DNA from: Verrucomicrobiota bacterium
GTDB taxonomy: Bacteria; Verrucomicrobiota; Verrucomicrobiia; Limisphaerales; PALSA-1396
Reading direction: 5' to 3'
Length of the DNA: 64,000 nt
Assembly (NCBI GenBank): GCA_016200005.1
Contig: JACQFP010000068.1
Span: forward strand, 1-64,000
Below are positions 18,126 to 27,552 of this stretch, one piece after another; within the stretch, counting starts at the first letter, position 1, and each line of letters begins with the position of its first letter. Under the pieces are notes generated by a model that was not told where the DNA came from, did no database searches, and saw only the letters and a program-made list of their open reading frames with translations. Position numbers and translations under genes: made by a program.

Positions 18126-20633
18126 ATGAAATATCCACGATGCGCATTCATCAGACTGACGTCGCTCACCGTGCAGCAGAGGGTTTTTGAAACACTCGCT
18201 GTGCTTCTTCATCCTAAAGAAGACTGGACAAGGAAAACCAACACCATCCTCTGCATCACCGGTCTGTTGTTCTCAGCCCTAAGCCCTCACTTCTCAACCG
18301 CCTTCGCGCAGGGCACGACCATCACATATCAAGGCCGCCTCGATGCAGGAGGAAGTGCGTTCAGCGGCAACGCCGAATTCCAGCCCACGCTCTGGGACGC
18401 CTTGAGCGGCGGCTCGCAGCTCGGCACGAACAACCCGCTCTCGGTGATTGTGGCGGTGACCAATGGCCTGTTTGTCCTGCCGCTGGACTTCGGCGACGGG
18501 CCGTTCAACGCCGGGGCGGACCGCTGGTTGCAGCTTCAAGTGCGCACGAGCATCGGACCGTTCACCACGTTGACGCCACGGCAGCCACTCACTTCCGCGC
18601 CGTATGCAATTCATTCGGCCAACGCGGCCACGGCTGGCGTGGCGGCAAGCGCCAACTCGGTTGCGGCCGCAAACATCACCGGTACGCTGGGGCTGGCGCA
18701 GTTGCCCAGCGCCTTGGTGACGAACAATGAAACGGGTGTGAATCTCACCGGCGCCTTCAGCGGCAACGGCGGCGCGTTGAGCAATTTGTCGGCGAGCGCG
18801 TTGGTGGCACCGCTGACCGGTGTTTCCATCACCACTTGGGGTGACACTCAGTTCGGTCAGCGGGAAGTGCCCGCGAACCTGGACAATGTCGTGGCCGTGG
18901 CCCCTGGGATAGCGCACAGCCTGGCCTTGAGAGCCGACGGAACAGTGGCGGCTTGGGGGGCAGGAGCAACCAATAATCCAAGTGCTGGCGTTGATTTCGG
19001 CCAGTCCATCATACCCCCCGGTTTGAACAACGCGAAGGCGGTTGCGGCCGGTTACCTGCACAGCCTGGCCTTGAAATCCAACGGCACGGTCGTTGCTTGG
19101 GGTTGGAATGATTATGGCCAGACGAATGTGCCCGTGACCTTGAGTAACGTGACCGCAGTTTCAGCCGGGGCCTATCACACGCTGGCGTTGAAAACCGACG
19201 GAACGCTCGTCGGTTGGGGGACCAATAGCAATGGCCAGTTGTCCATTCCGCCAGGCTTGAGCAATGTGATGGCCGTGTCTGCGGGCCTCCTTCACAGTCT
19301 GGTCTTGAAGTCCAACGGAACGGTGGTCGCGTGGGGAGCGGGACAAACCAACGATCCGGGAACGGGTCAAGATTTCGGCCAGTCGCTGGTGCCGCCGGGC
19401 TTGTCCAATGTCGTGGCCATTGCCGCAGGCGGCGTGCACAGCCTCGCCCTGAAGGCGGATGGCACCGTCGTCGCTTGGGGAGCGGGACAAACCAACGATC
19501 CGGGAAGCAGCGTTGATTATGGCCAGTCTCTGGTGCCACCGGGCTTGAGCAACGTGGTCGCGGTCGTGGCGGGCGTCTATCACAGCCTGGTGTTGAAGAG
19601 CGATGGCATGGTCGTGGGTTGGGGGGGCAGCGGGTTGGGCGAGGCGGATGTGCCGCCGGGTTTGAACAATGTATTTATGCTGGGCGCCGGCTCCTGCGCT
19701 CGCCACGCTTTGGCATTGCGGAGGCGCGCGGAGTCGCCCGTGGCCTGGCTCGATTCAGACAACACCTTCAACGGCAGCCTGCAAATCAATGGCGAGATCC
19801 ACGCTTTTGGCGAAGCGACGTTCGGCGGCGACTTGAGATTGGATGACGGTAATCTTTGGTTTCGCGGCGGGCTTGATCGCAATAACGGCTTGGGCTGGTA
19901 TGGCACCAACAAGAGCTTTGGTGACTTCTCCTCCCCTGCGCCCGACGGCCCGATCTTGTTCGGTTACGCGGGCGGCGGGCTGGGAACGACAACCAACGGA
20001 TCGCACGTTGTGCTGTCTTGGGATGCTTCGCAGCGCGTGGGGATCGGCACGGTCACACCGAACGCCCGGCTCTCCTTGGGTGGCGATCAAGCCGCCAGCA
20101 AGTTGCTGTTGTATGACTCCTACGGGTCCGAGGCCGGTCTTGGTTTCACAGGTTTCCAATTTCGCTTGCATTTGCCCGACACCAGCAGCCGGTTTGCCTT
20201 CCTGGACGCGCCGAACGGCAACGAGGTCTTCACCATTCAGGGAGGCACTTTCGGCAACGTCGGCATCGGCACCAATTCACCGCAGTCGAAATTGCACGTC
20301 CGCGGCGATATCCGGCTGGGTTCCAGCGGCCAGTACTTTGCGCCCGGCGGTCAGGAAAATCTGCGCATCATTCGCGGCGTGGTGAACGCAGCGGGCACCA
20401 TTCTCGCCGGGCAAGGTTTCACGGTCACGAAAGGTCCGACTGGTTTCTTCACGGTCACGTTCAGCCCCGCCTTCTCGGACATGCCGGCTGTAACAGTGAC
20501 GGCGCAATCGGGCATTGACCGGATGGCGACCTGCACCTCTGTCAGCACGAGTTCGACGGGGATCTGGACTCGCGACTCCGCCGGCACTGCCACGGACAAC
20601 CAGTTTAATTTCATCGCCATCGGCCCGCGCTGA
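18126..20633 (+). CDS. Secreted RCC1-repeat protein with leader fused in frame
   Basis: About 835 residues. After an unusual N-terminal stretch of 35 residues comes a signal-peptide-like segment (TILCITGLLFSALSP, STAFAQGTTITYQGRL). An N-terminal beta-domain shared with the protein at 21548 follows (PRWLQL-like GADRWLQLQVRTS, PRQPLTSAPYAIHSANAATAG). At least six RCC1-type repeats come next (HSLALRADGTVAAWG, YHTLALKTDGTLVGWG), then a tail-fibre-like region (GNVGIGTNSPQSKLHVRGDI). ATG 18126 lies in a leader homologous to that of 21548; where that gene has ATG (21548), this one reads AGG (18231), and one extra base puts the leader in frame. Either the long N-terminus is tolerated or secretion is impaired. 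Confidence 0.8.
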   Translation: MKYPRCAFIRLTSLTVQQRVFETLAVLLHPKEDWTRKTNTILCITGLLFSALSPHFSTAFAQGTTITYQGRLDAGGSAFSGNAEFQPTLWDALSGGSQLGTNNPLSVIVAVTNGLFVLPLDFGDGPFNAGADRWLQLQVRTSIGPFTTLTPRQPLTSAPYAIHSANAATAGVAASANSVAAANITGTLGLAQLPSALVTNNETGVNLTGAFSGNGGALSNLSASALVAPLTGVSITTWGDTQFGQREVPANLDNVVAVAPGIAHSLALRADGTVAAWGAGATNNPSAGVDFGQSIIPPGLNNAKAVAAGYLHSLALKSNGTVVAWGWNDYGQTNVPVTLSNVTAVSAGAYHTLALKTDGTLVGWGTNSNGQLSIPPGLSNVMAVSAGLLHSLVLKSNGTVVAWGAGQTNDPGTGQDFGQSLVPPGLSNVVAIAAGGVHSLALKADGTVVAWGAGQTNDPGSSVDYGQSLVPPGLSNVVAVVAGVYHSLVLKSDGMVVGWGGSGLGEADVPPGLNNVFMLGAGSCARHALALRRRAESPVAWLDSDNTFNGSLQINGEIHAFGEATFGGDLRLDDGNLWFRGGLDRNNGLGWYGTNKSFGDFSSPAPDGPILFGYAGGGLGTTTNGSHVVLSWDASQRVGIGTVTPNARLSLGGDQAASKLLLYDSYGSEAGLGFTGFQFRLHLPDTSSRFAFLDAPNGNEVFTIQGGTFGNVGIGTNSPQSKLHVRGDIRLGSSGQYFAPGGQENLRIIRGVVNAAGTILAGQGFTVTKGPTGFFTVTFSPAFSDMPAVTVTAQSGIDRMATCTSVSTSSTGIWTRDSAGTATDNQFNFIAIGPR

Positions 20634-20689
20634 CGCGCCGAACTCGCAATGACCGCTCCCGTCATCCACGAATCAAAACGAGGTGCATC

Positions 20690-21310
20690 ATGAAAAATCT
20701 GAAAGACTTCCAAAAACACAAACCCCAGACTTCCAGATCGAGCCGAAGGTCTCTGGTGGAGCGCGTTGAATCATCACTGCTTTGGGCAATGCAATCGGTC
20801 ACCTCAAGGAACGGTCGCAGACAATTCAGCGCGGACCATGGACTGGAACGCTGGCCTTACCGGGCCCGGGCGCTTTGTCTGATCTTCGTTCAAGCTGCCT
20901 TTTGCCTGCGGGCAGCTAGCCAGAGTTACTCCATCGACTGGTTCACGATTGACGGCGGCGGCGGCACGAGCACTGGCAGCGTCTATTCCGTCAGCGGCAC
21001 CATCGGTCAACCCGACGCCGGCCCGACCATGAGCGGCGGGAATTATTCCGTGGACGGCGGGTTCTGGTCCATCCTCGCCACCGTGCAAACGCCCGGCGCG
21101 CCGCTGTTGACCATCACCCGCTCCAACGCCACCAACGTGGTTCTCTCCTGGCCTTGGCCATCGACGGGCTTCGTGCTGCAGGAGAATCCAGTTATCGGCA
21201 CGACCAACTGGACAAATGTTGGCACGTCGCCGATCACCAACGGGCCGAATCTCGAAGTCATCATCTCCCCGCCTATCGGCAATCGGTTCTATCGTCTGAA
21301 GCATCCGTAA
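20690..21310 (+). CDS. Secreted hypothetical protein (SIDWFTIDGGGG family)
   Basis: A 206-residue protein with an unusually long basic N-terminus, then a hydrophobic export segment (ALCLIFVQAAFCLRAASQ, about 61-78). The mature part begins SYSIDWFTIDGGGGTSTGSVYSVSG and continues GGNYSVDGGFWSIL, a short exported domain I associate with Verrucomicrobiota. The C-terminus (LTITRSNATNVVLSWPWPSTGFVLQEN, FYRLKHP) resembles the immunoglobulin-like tail common in surface proteins of this phylum. GAGG lies just upstream of ATG 20690. It follows the RCC1 gene by 56 bp and may be co-transcribed. Function unknown. Confidence 0.75.
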   Translation: MKNLKDFQKHKPQTSRSSRRSLVERVESSLLWAMQSVTSRNGRRQFSADHGLERWPYRARALCLIFVQAAFCLRAASQSYSIDWFTIDGGGGTSTGSVYSVSGTIGQPDAGPTMSGGNYSVDGGFWSILATVQTPGAPLLTITRSNATNVVLSWPWPSTGFVLQENPVIGTTNWTNVGTSPITNGPNLEVIISPPIGNRFYRLKHP

Positions 21311-21443
21311 CCGGGACTGCCGCCGCCAAATCACGCCACCCGAGGAGGGCCGGGAATCGCCTTGCTTTTCCTTGATCCTTGCCTTCTCATTTACTTGTTC
21401 CCGAAGGGAATTTGCCATCGTGAATCTCAAGCAAGTTCTGTTT

Positions 21444-21551
21444 ATGAAAACTCCCCTGCTTGTTTTCAAGCTGTCGGTCCTCCTCACCGTGGTGGACATG
21501 GCTTTGGAAAAACTCGTCGCTCATCATCATCTGAAAGAAAACTTGTTATGA
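21444..21551 (+). CDS. Putative 35-residue leader peptide overlapping the next start
   Basis: A short frame starting MKTPLLVFKLSVLLTVVDMAL and ending KENLL. Its TGA overlaps the ATG of the following secreted-protein gene (ATGA, 21548-21551). A homologous leader, about 190 bp in all, precedes and is fused to the RCC1 gene at 18126. The peptide is basic then hydrophobic, so it could itself enter the membrane, or it may serve only translational coupling. No strong ribosome-binding site precedes it. Expression is unproven. Confidence 0.45.
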   Translation: MKTPLLVFKLSVLLTVVDMALEKLVAHHHLKENLL

Positions 21552-23041
21552 AAAACAAATCCATCCTCGCACTCGCAGCGTTGCTCTTCTCGACCCTCAA
21601 CCCTCAACTCTCAACCGTCCTCGCCCAAGGCACGGCGTTCACCTATCAAGGCCGCCTCAATGACAATGGCAGCCCGGCCAACGGCACGTACGATCTCCGT
21701 TACGAACTGCACAATGACGCCACCACCAACGGCCTGCTTGGCTCGCCGCAGAATGATTTCGGCGTTGCAGTCTCGAACGGCCTGTTCACATCTAGGCTCG
21801 ACTTCGGGCCAGGCATTTTTACCGGCGACCCGCGCTGGTTGCAGGTGTTGGTGCGCAGTAATACTGCGCCAGTGTTTTCCGTCCTGTTGCCGCGGCAACG
21901 AATTGACGCTGCGCCTTACGCCGTCTTTGCCGGACTGGCGGCGGACCTGAAGAGCGGAATCAGTCCGACGTTCACAGGCACGCCCAGTTTCAACGCAGCC
22001 AGCGGCCCGCCGTTCAACGTGGGCAGTTCGAGTTTGGTCAGGAACTTGAATGCCGACCTGCTGGACGGTTTGGACTCGACCGCGTTCGTGCTCAAGGCCG
22101 GCGATACGATGACCGGCGGCCTGACGATTAACGCGTCAGGAGTTGACGCGCTGACAGCCACAGCGTCAGGGGTCAACGGCGTCAACGCAGTATCCACTTT
22201 CAATAACGGCAACGGCGTCATCGGCACGGCGGACATCGGCAGCGCCGCCTACGGAATCTGGGGGAAAAGTGCCAATGGTCAGGGGGGCCATTTCAACGGT
22301 GGCGCCTATGGGGTTTATGCCACGAGCACGGGCGGTCAGGCGGTGTATGCCAACTCCAGTTCCGGCTATGCTGGTCAGTTTGACGGGGCCGTGCGGATCA
22401 ACTTCGCATCGCCCTTCAACAAACCACAACTGGAGGTCAGAGATCCTTCCGATTCCGGGTTCGCCCGGGTCCGGTTACAGACCGGCACGCGGCCGCTCTG
22501 GGACATCGCGGTTGGAACGGGCGTCAACACCACGAACACGCTTCGTTTCTTTAGCGATGGCAACGGCGATGTCGTAACCATTTCGCCACAAGGAACGCTC
22601 TCCACCAAAGTGCTGACCATCACTGGAGGCGCGGACATCGCCGAACCGTTCAAGATGTCCGAGGAAAATCTGCCCAAAGGCGCGGTGGTCGTCATTGATG
22701 AGGAAAATCCCGGACACCTGAAGCTTGGCACACAGCCCTACGACCGACACGTGGCGGGTGTCATCAGCGGCGCGGGTGGTATCAACACCGGACTGAATCT
22801 GCAGCAACACGGCGTCCTGGAGGGCGATCAGCCCGTAGCACTCTCCGGTCGCGTCTATGTCCAGGCCGACACTTCAAACGGCGCGATCAAGCCGGGCGAT
22901 TTGCTGACGACATCCGACACGCCGGGTCACGCCATGAAAGTGACTGACCATGTTCTGGCGCAGGGAGCGATTCTCGGCAAGGCGATGACCGGATTGCCGG
23001 CGGGCAAAGGACTGGTCCTGGTGTTGGTCACGCTGCAATGA
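21548..23041 (+). CDS. Secreted protein with conserved C-terminal GADIAEPF domain
   Basis: A 497-residue protein with a clear signal peptide (MKNKSILALAALLFSTLNPQ, cleavage near VLAQG). The N-terminal domain (about 28-130) starts TAFTYQGRLNDNG and ends PRQRIDAAPYAVFAG, shared with the RCC1 protein upstream. The middle has a DLLDGLDSTAFVLKAGDTMTG motif and Gly-rich repeats typical of fibre-like proteins. The last 130 residues (GADIAEPFKMSEENLPKG, VAGVISGAGG, GDLLTTSDTPGHAMKV, GKGLVLVLVTLQ) form a domain seen at the C-terminus of many bacterial surface and phage-fibre-like proteins. Start chosen at 21548 for the signal peptide and the overlap with the leader ORF; the longer frame from 21362 is rejected. 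Confidence 0.85.
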   Translation: MKNKSILALAALLFSTLNPQLSTVLAQGTAFTYQGRLNDNGSPANGTYDLRYELHNDATTNGLLGSPQNDFGVAVSNGLFTSRLDFGPGIFTGDPRWLQVLVRSNTAPVFSVLLPRQRIDAAPYAVFAGLAADLKSGISPTFTGTPSFNAASGPPFNVGSSSLVRNLNADLLDGLDSTAFVLKAGDTMTGGLTINASGVDALTATASGVNGVNAVSTFNNGNGVIGTADIGSAAYGIWGKSANGQGGHFNGGAYGVYATSTGGQAVYANSSSGYAGQFDGAVRINFASPFNKPQLEVRDPSDSGFARVRLQTGTRPLWDIAVGTGVNTTNTLRFFSDGNGDVVTISPQGTLSTKVLTITGGADIAEPFKMSEENLPKGAVVVIDEENPGHLKLGTQPYDRHVAGVISGAGGINTGLNLQQHGVLEGDQPVALSGRVYVQADTSNGAIKPGDLLTTSDTPGHAMKVTDHVLAQGAILGKAMTGLPAGKGLVLVLVTLQ

Positions 23042-23095
23042 CCTTCACGCACCCGGCGGAATTTTCAGAATCATGAATTCAATCTCTCTTTCGCC

Positions 23096-24784
23096 ATGAA
23101 GATTCAAATAGTTAGCCCGCGCTCCACGCCAAAGAACAAGGTGTTGATCGTGGCGGGCCTTGCACTGTTGATTCATTGCCACACCGCCGCGGCGGTGGGC
23201 ACGTGGACGCCGGTGGCCACCAATGCGCCGGCCGGGGGCGCCCACATGTTGTTGCTGTCTGACGGCACCGTCATGGTTCAGCACGCTGACGATACACTCC
23301 CCAACACCATGATCTGGTATCGGCTGACGCCGGGGAATCAAGGCGGTTACACCAACGGTAGTTGGACGACGATTGCGCCGAGCCACATGAGTCACGTGTT
23401 CTACGAATCGTTCGTGTTGCCGGACGGAAGAGTCGTGGTGGCCGGTGGTGAATATGGCACTGGAACAAATCACGCCGAGGTGTACGACCCGGTCGCCAAC
23501 TTCTGGACAACGCCTCTGGCCTCGCCAGCGCCGATTATCCGCGACGGATGTTCCGAGTTGCTTCCAGACGGCAGATTGTTGGTGTTCCCGAACACCTACG
23601 TCTTCACTCCTCCATTTACGAATATGATCTACGATCCCACGGCCAACAGTTGGTCGCTTGGGTCGCCGTGCCTCGCCTCGCAGGACGAGGCCACCTGGAT
23701 CAAGCTGCCCGACGACAGTATTTTGACAATTGATCGCAACGCCAACACGACCGAGCGGTACATCCCCGCGCTGAACCAGTGGATTGCAGATGCCCCGGTG
23801 CCGCCGAATTCACAAGTGTGGTCCAACGTTGAAATCGGAGCCGCTCTCCTCCTGCCCAACGGCAAGGCATTTTTCCTGGGTGCCAGCGGAAGAACCGCTC
23901 TCTACACTCCGTCGGGCACGACGAATGCGGGCACATGGGCATCCGGAGCCAACATTCCCAACGGGCTGGTAACCCAGGACGCCCCGGCCGCCATGCTGGC
24001 GAACGGCAAAATCCTGTGCGTCGTTCATACCTTTGGCAGCAACAACAGTGGGCCGTCGTATTTTTATGAATATGATTATGTCGCCAACTCGTTCACACAG
24101 GTCAACAGTCCCACCGGCGGTCTGACGGACAGCAAGGGCGCCAACCGCATCTCCCTCCTGGATCTGCCCGATGGAACCGTGTTGTTCAGCGACACGACCA
24201 GCCAGCTCCATGTTTACCAGCCGACCTGCTGTCCCCTGGCCGCCGGCAAACCGGTCATCAACACCATCAGCGCCAACGCCGACGGCTCGTATCTTCTGAC
24301 GGGCACTGGCCTGAACGGAATCTCCGCCGGCGCCGCGTACGGCGACAACGCGCAGATGAACAGCAATTATCCGCTCGTGCGACTGACCGACGGCAGCGGC
24401 AACGTTTATTACGCGCGCACTTACAACTGGTCCAGCACCGGCGTGATGACTGGCAACCGCGTCGTCAGCACGAGATTCGCGCTGCCCGCCGCCGTGTTTC
24501 AGGGCGGAGGTGGCACCTTTTCGCTGGTCGCAGTAGCCAACGGCATCAGTTCGGATCCGGTTTCATTTGCCGGACCCGTCTGGGTTGATTTCAATTACAG
24601 CGGCTTTTTCCAGTTCGGCACTTACGACTTTCCTTTCAGCACGCTCGCTCAAGGAACAAATGCAGTTTCTTCCGGCGGTTCAATTCTGATCAAAGGAAAC
24701 GGCACCAGCTCTGAAACGCTTACGATCAAGAAATCTTTGACAATTGTGGCTATCGGCGGCCCGGCAACAGTCGGCAAGCAATGA
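23096..24784 (+). CDS. Secreted kelch-like/beta-propeller protein
   Basis: A 562-residue exported protein (NKVLIVAGLALLIHCHTAAA signal). Repeated units such as SFVLPDGRVVVAGGEYGTGTNHAEVYDPVANFW, CSELLPDGRLLVF and MLANGKILCV are kelch-type propeller blades, as in galactose-oxidase-like proteins. A later segment (GSYLLTGTGLNGISAGAAYGDN, YPLVRLTDGSGNVYYARTYNWSS) matches the immunoglobulin-like domain following such propellers. The C-terminus (VDFNYSGFFQFGTYDFPF, TLTIKKSLTIVAIGGPATVGKQ) resembles the tail of the peptidase encoded next. Its stop overlaps the next start by 4 bp. Copper ligands of galactose oxidase were not identified, so enzymatic activity is uncertain. Confidence 0.82.
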   Translation: MKIQIVSPRSTPKNKVLIVAGLALLIHCHTAAAVGTWTPVATNAPAGGAHMLLLSDGTVMVQHADDTLPNTMIWYRLTPGNQGGYTNGSWTTIAPSHMSHVFYESFVLPDGRVVVAGGEYGTGTNHAEVYDPVANFWTTPLASPAPIIRDGCSELLPDGRLLVFPNTYVFTPPFTNMIYDPTANSWSLGSPCLASQDEATWIKLPDDSILTIDRNANTTERYIPALNQWIADAPVPPNSQVWSNVEIGAALLLPNGKAFFLGASGRTALYTPSGTTNAGTWASGANIPNGLVTQDAPAAMLANGKILCVVHTFGSNNSGPSYFYEYDYVANSFTQVNSPTGGLTDSKGANRISLLDLPDGTVLFSDTTSQLHVYQPTCCPLAAGKPVINTISANADGSYLLTGTGLNGISAGAAYGDNAQMNSNYPLVRLTDGSGNVYYARTYNWSSTGVMTGNRVVSTRFALPAAVFQGGGGTFSLVAVANGISSDPVSFAGPVWVDFNYSGFFQFGTYDFPFSTLAQGTNAVSSGGSILIKGNGTSSETLTIKKSLTIVAIGGPATVGKQ

Positions 24785-26709
24785 AACGCAAACGCCAAAT
24801 GCTTCGATGGTTAGTACGACTGAAAGAACCAACCGCTGTCAGCATCGTGCGCCGCGCTTGCGTGTTTTCTTTCATTGCGATGGTTTTTTTCACGGTGAGA
24901 ACGCTCGGCGCGCCAACGACAGAGGATTTCGCCAAGCTTGCGAGCCAGGTCGTCCCGGCACAAGCCCGCTCCGCGGCCGCGGTGCCCCCGGCGACAGTTC
25001 CCGCAAGCTTCTCAATCTCACCGCGGGGATTCTTGAAGTCCATCAGCGCGCCGCCTTCATACCATTTTCCGGCGCAACCTGGGGCAGCGGCCCAACCACC
25101 GTCAGCCATCGCACGCGATTTCCTGCTGACCAACGGATCGTTGTTTGGCGTGTCGCCGCTGGCGATTGACTTTCGCGAGGAGCGCGCGCGACAAAGCACC
25201 GCCCGTCAATACGTGCGGTTGCAGGAGTTGTATCACGGCATCCCTGTCGTGGCCGCAGAAGCGGTCGTGCAACTCAATTTGCAGAACGAGGTGGAAGCTG
25301 TGCTCGGCGATTTCGAGCCGGAGGATTCGCTTGCCAACAACGGGCGCACTGAGACGCAACCGCGACTGTCAGCCGACGCCGCGGTTGCGAAGGCAAAGGA
25401 AGCATTCATCGCGCAAGCTGCGCCCACGCAAATCCAGACCAGCACGCCGCAGCTTGCAATCTTCGCGCCGGCAGTGCTCGACGAATCCGGCGAATCTCAA
25501 CTCGTGTGGGACCTGGAAGTTTCCGCCACCGCGCCGAAGAAATTCCGCTATCGAGTTTTGGTGGACGCGGCGCGCGGGGACATTGTGCGCCTGTGGACTT
25601 TGACGCCATCCGCTTTGTATCGCCAAATTCTTCAGTACTCCATCGTCTCCATGAGTACCAACAGTTGTAGCTCGAGCGAGTCGCTCGTGCGGCTTGAAGG
25701 CCAGCCGCCCTCCGGCATCGCCGATGCAGACAGCGCGTACACGTACTTGGGCGACACCTACAATTTCTACCTCGTGAATCATGGGCGGGACGGCTTCGAC
25801 GGTTTGGGAGCAACCAACCGCGCGGTCGTCACCTACTGCCAGAGCTGCCTTCAATGCCCTTGGAACAATGCGGAAGCAGACTCGTTTGATCGGGAACTGC
25901 ATTTCGGCGACGGCTGGGCTGTGGACGACATCGTCGCACATGAATTCACTCATCTGGTGACAGCCTCGGAATCCGGATTGATTTATACCAACGCCTCCGG
26001 CGCCATCAACGAATCGTTCTCCGATGTGTGGGGTGAGTTTGTTGATTTGACCAACGGTCACGGGGCGGACACACCAGACGTTCGCTGGCTCATCGGCGAG
26101 GAGTTGGCGCTCGCGACGCTGCGCAGTATGAAAAACCCGCCTCAATACAACAATCCGGATCGCCTCGGCAGCCCGCTTTACCAACCACCGAGCAACACCT
26201 ACGACAATGGCGGCGTTCACGAGAACAGCGGCGTTAACAACAAACTCTGCTATCTGCTGACCGACGGCGATGCGTTCAACGGACAGTCAGTTTACGGCAT
26301 GGGCATCACCCGGATAGCGGATTTGTATTATGAAGTGCAGGTCAATCTGCTCACCTCGGGTGCCGGCTGGACTGAGCTGTATCAGGCGCTCCGTCAGGCT
26401 GCCATCAACCTGGGATGGAATTATTCCGATCGTTTGAACCTGTATCACGCGTGCGCCGCGGTCGAAATTGCCGGGCCGGGCGCGAACCTTTACGTTGACA
26501 AATCCAGCACCTGCCCAAATCCGGCAGGCCTGGCGTCTTGCGTCTTCCCAGGCATTGGCCCGTACCTCACGGTGAGCCAGGGCTTGAATGCCGCCGGCCC
26601 AGCCGACGTTGTTCATGTGCGAACCGGCAACTACAACGAGCCAATGACCATCAACCAACTCGTGACTATCCGGGCTGAGAGCGGGCCGGTATCCATCGGC
26701 AAGCCCTGA
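24781..26709 (+). CDS. Secreted M4-family (thermolysin-like) metallopeptidase
   Basis: A 642-residue protein. After a membrane-crossing signal (ACVFSFIAMVFFTVRTLGA) comes an FTP/PepSY-type propeptide (QYVRLQELYHGIPVVAAEAVVQLN). The zinc site is HEFTH (His 387, Glu 388, His 391) with the third ligand Glu 411 in INESFSDVWGE, the exact thermolysin spacing of 24. The active-site His region appears as GGVHENSGVNNKLCYLL. The C-terminal part (YVDKSSTCPNP, PYLTVSQGLNAAGPADVVHVRTGNYNEPMTI, VSIGKP) looks like the beginning of a DUF1565/beta-helix domain that stops abruptly. It is translationally coupled to the kelch-like gene. Probably an extracellular protease. Confidence 0.9.
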   Translation: MKRKRQMLRWLVRLKEPTAVSIVRRACVFSFIAMVFFTVRTLGAPTTEDFAKLASQVVPAQARSAAAVPPATVPASFSISPRGFLKSISAPPSYHFPAQPGAAAQPPSAIARDFLLTNGSLFGVSPLAIDFREERARQSTARQYVRLQELYHGIPVVAAEAVVQLNLQNEVEAVLGDFEPEDSLANNGRTETQPRLSADAAVAKAKEAFIAQAAPTQIQTSTPQLAIFAPAVLDESGESQLVWDLEVSATAPKKFRYRVLVDAARGDIVRLWTLTPSALYRQILQYSIVSMSTNSCSSSESLVRLEGQPPSGIADADSAYTYLGDTYNFYLVNHGRDGFDGLGATNRAVVTYCQSCLQCPWNNAEADSFDRELHFGDGWAVDDIVAHEFTHLVTASESGLIYTNASGAINESFSDVWGEFVDLTNGHGADTPDVRWLIGEELALATLRSMKNPPQYNNPDRLGSPLYQPPSNTYDNGGVHENSGVNNKLCYLLTDGDAFNGQSVYGMGITRIADLYYEVQVNLLTSGAGWTELYQALRQAAINLGWNYSDRLNLYHACAAVEIAGPGANLYVDKSSTCPNPAGLASCVFPGIGPYLTVSQGLNAAGPADVVHVRTGNYNEPMTINQLVTIRAESGPVSIGKP

Positions 26710-26778
26710 AACGCATAGGTCGTTCCATGAGCTAGTCGGTCAGCTTCCGCGCATTTCACTCGACTTCACTGCCCTGCT

Positions 26779-27552
26779 TTGAAACCTTTTGCACCCGTGG
26801 TTGCATACCGAAAAACCAGCCTCAAGCCTAAACGAGTGCTCCTGATCAACGCCGTCAAATGGTCGGACGCATACTCGAAGGACAATCCTTGCTGCGATGT
26901 CGGACACTGGTTTGGTCGCTGGCTCAAACATCTTCCAGCCGTTTCGCAAACCGTCGTCGATGCTGAAGATGAATTCATGGAGACCGTCCGGAACGAAACC
27001 GATGGCGTCATCATCAGCGGCTCGCCGCGCGACGCCTGGAACGACGATCCGGTAAATGAAAAACTTTGTAACCTCATCCATGAATGCGCCGAGCGAAAGA
27101 TTCCGGTGCTGGGCGTTTGTTATGGGCATCAGGTGATGGGTCGCGCGCTCGGCGGCCAAGTCGGACGCCATCCGCAAGGATTGGAACTGGGCAACACGCC
27201 GATCGACCTCACGCCTGCCGGTGCGGACTTTCCGCTCTTCGCCGGTTTTCCAAAACGATTCGATGTGCTCAACAGCCACGCAGACGCGGTGCTGACGTTG
27301 CCGCCGCAATGTGAGTTGCTGGCGACCGGACGCTTCACCGAGGTCCAGGCTTTCCAACAAAACGGGTTGTTGATGGGCGTCCAGTTTCATCCGGAAAGCG
27401 ACCCCGACACAATGCGATTCATCTGGAGCGGCCGGCTCGAAGCCTGGCGGAAAAAAGTCAGCTTCGATCTCGATCAACGCCTTGCTTCCCTGCGACCCGC
27501 GCCGCAAGCCACGAAAGTTCTGGAAAATTTTGTTAACCACTTCATCCCATGA
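26779..27552 (+). CDS. Class I glutamine amidotransferase-like hydrolase
   Basis: A 257-residue GMP-synthase-type GATase domain with the triad Cys 114 (GVCYGHQ), His 204 and Glu 206 (VQFHPESD). As a stand-alone domain it would hydrolyse a gamma-glutamyl amide bond. It begins the four-enzyme operon with Fe-ADH, ALDH and a GS-like ligase, where a gamma-glutamyl hydrolase is exactly what a gamma-glutamylation pathway needs (the role of PuuD in the putrescine pathway). The start is TTG 26779, because no ATG or GTG is available in the plausible region. The stop overlaps the next gene's ATG (ATGA). Confidence 0.85.
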   Translation: MKPFAPVVAYRKTSLKPKRVLLINAVKWSDAYSKDNPCCDVGHWFGRWLKHLPAVSQTVVDAEDEFMETVRNETDGVIISGSPRDAWNDDPVNEKLCNLIHECAERKIPVLGVCYGHQVMGRALGGQVGRHPQGLELGNTPIDLTPAGADFPLFAGFPKRFDVLNSHADAVLTLPPQCELLATGRFTEVQAFQQNGLLMGVQFHPESDPDTMRFIWSGRLEAWRKKVSFDLDQRLASLRPAPQATKVLENFVNHFIP

